Shown: one piece after another, positions 63,920 to 64,000 of the stretch
Numbering within the stretch: the first letter of the stretch is position 1
Layout: each line of letters starts with the position of its first letter
Source of the DNA: Atopobiaceae bacterium
GTDB lineage: Bacteria > Actinomycetota > Coriobacteriia > Coriobacteriales > Atopobiaceae
NCBI GenBank assembly: GCA_902834555.1
Contig: CADFJN010000005.1
Span: 1 to 64,000, forward strand
Reading direction: 5' to 3'
DNA length: 64,000 nt
Notes under the pieces: generated by a model
The model's input: the letters and a program-made list of their open reading frames with translations, nothing else
What the model was told of the DNA's origin: nothing
Databases searched by the model: none
Translations under genes and position numbers: made by a program

Positions 63920-64000
63920 ATGTTCTGTCCTCAGTGTGGAAAGAAGCTCGCCGGTACGGAGAAGTTCTGTCCCAACTGCGGCTTTGACCTTTCGCGGCCC
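63920..64000 (+). CDS. Zinc-ribbon protein (3' truncated by window edge)
   Basis: The first 27 codons read MFCPQCGKKL, then TEKFCPNCGFDLSRP: a tandem double-knuckle zinc ribbon with Cys at residues 3, 6, 17 and 20. Such ribbons often begin membrane or regulatory proteins of unknown role. The spacing resembles the tail of the TatA-like protein in this window. The weak AGGGGG upstream is the only ribosome-binding candidate. Everything beyond the edge is unseen. Confidence 0.75.
   Translation, partial: MFCPQCGKKLAGTEKFCPNCGFDLSRP

Overview
The window is a high-GC chromosomal segment of an anaerobic, Gram-positive-type bacterium. The best fit is class Coriobacteriia, Olsenella/Atopobium-like. 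This placement is inferred from gene content and codon bias, not from a search. The signs are a Lys-type MurE, DisA, an MEP isoprenoid pathway, an oxygen-sensitive glycyl-radical enzyme with its activase, an actinobacterial-type RpoC, and the order tRNA-Tyr/Thr/Met-tuf-rpmG-tRNA-Trp-secE-nusG-rplKAJL-rpoBC. I see no rRNA, CRISPR array, prophage, transposase or defence island. Nearly all of it is core genome; the unusual material lies in domain fusions and intergenic repeats.

Layout. Positions 1-16000 are a nucleoside uptake and catabolism region. It holds an iron alcohol dehydrogenase cut by the window edge, deoC, a minus-strand Crp/Fnr regulator-yjjI-yjjW operon, a divergent HTH-PfkB kinase, and a long plus-strand operon deoB-deoD-BMP lipoprotein-ABC ATPase-two permeases-cdd-pdp. 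Imported nucleosides would be deaminated and phosphorolysed to (deoxy)ribose-1-phosphate, isomerised by DeoB and split by DeoC to acetaldehyde and glyceraldehyde-3-phosphate. The first gene could reduce the acetaldehyde. Positions 16000-23000 hold murE, tRNA-Val, rph, rdgB, nagB, an M24 peptidase, veg-ispE and tRNA-Pro. Positions 23000-28000 are miscellaneous metabolism: a short alkyltransferase, HAD phosphatase, NUDIX, GH13 and a spermidine-synthase-like protein.

Positions 28000-41300 carry tatA with a zinc-ribbon tail, greA, lysS fused to an HD domain, clpC, disA-ispD, ispF, a secreted cysteine-peptidase-like protein, cysS-rlmB-NYN nuclease and tRNA-Thr. Positions 41500-56000 are the tRNA/tuf/secE-nusG/L11-L1/L10-L12/rpoBC transcription-translation block, with several near-consensus promoters and an L10 leader. 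Positions 56000-60200 hold a SmtB-like regulator, a Zn/Cd P-type ATPase behind a clear operator, and a glycerol-dehydrogenase-like gene. Positions 60200-64000 are the str operon rpsL-rpsG-fusA-rpsJ and the start of a zinc-ribbon gene.

Most notable observations: (i) RpoC carries a C-terminal domain that aligns without gaps to the RNA polymerase alpha-CTD and keeps its main DNA-contacting residues; (ii) LysRS is fused to an HD hydrolase-like domain and TatA to a zinc ribbon; (iii) there are several families of intergenic inverted repeats, including a pair of 150-bp divergent arms, a 94-nt-period element at two loci, and a short palindrome found three times that supplies the stop codons of two convergent genes; (iv) S12 naturally has Arg at the classic streptomycin-resistance position.
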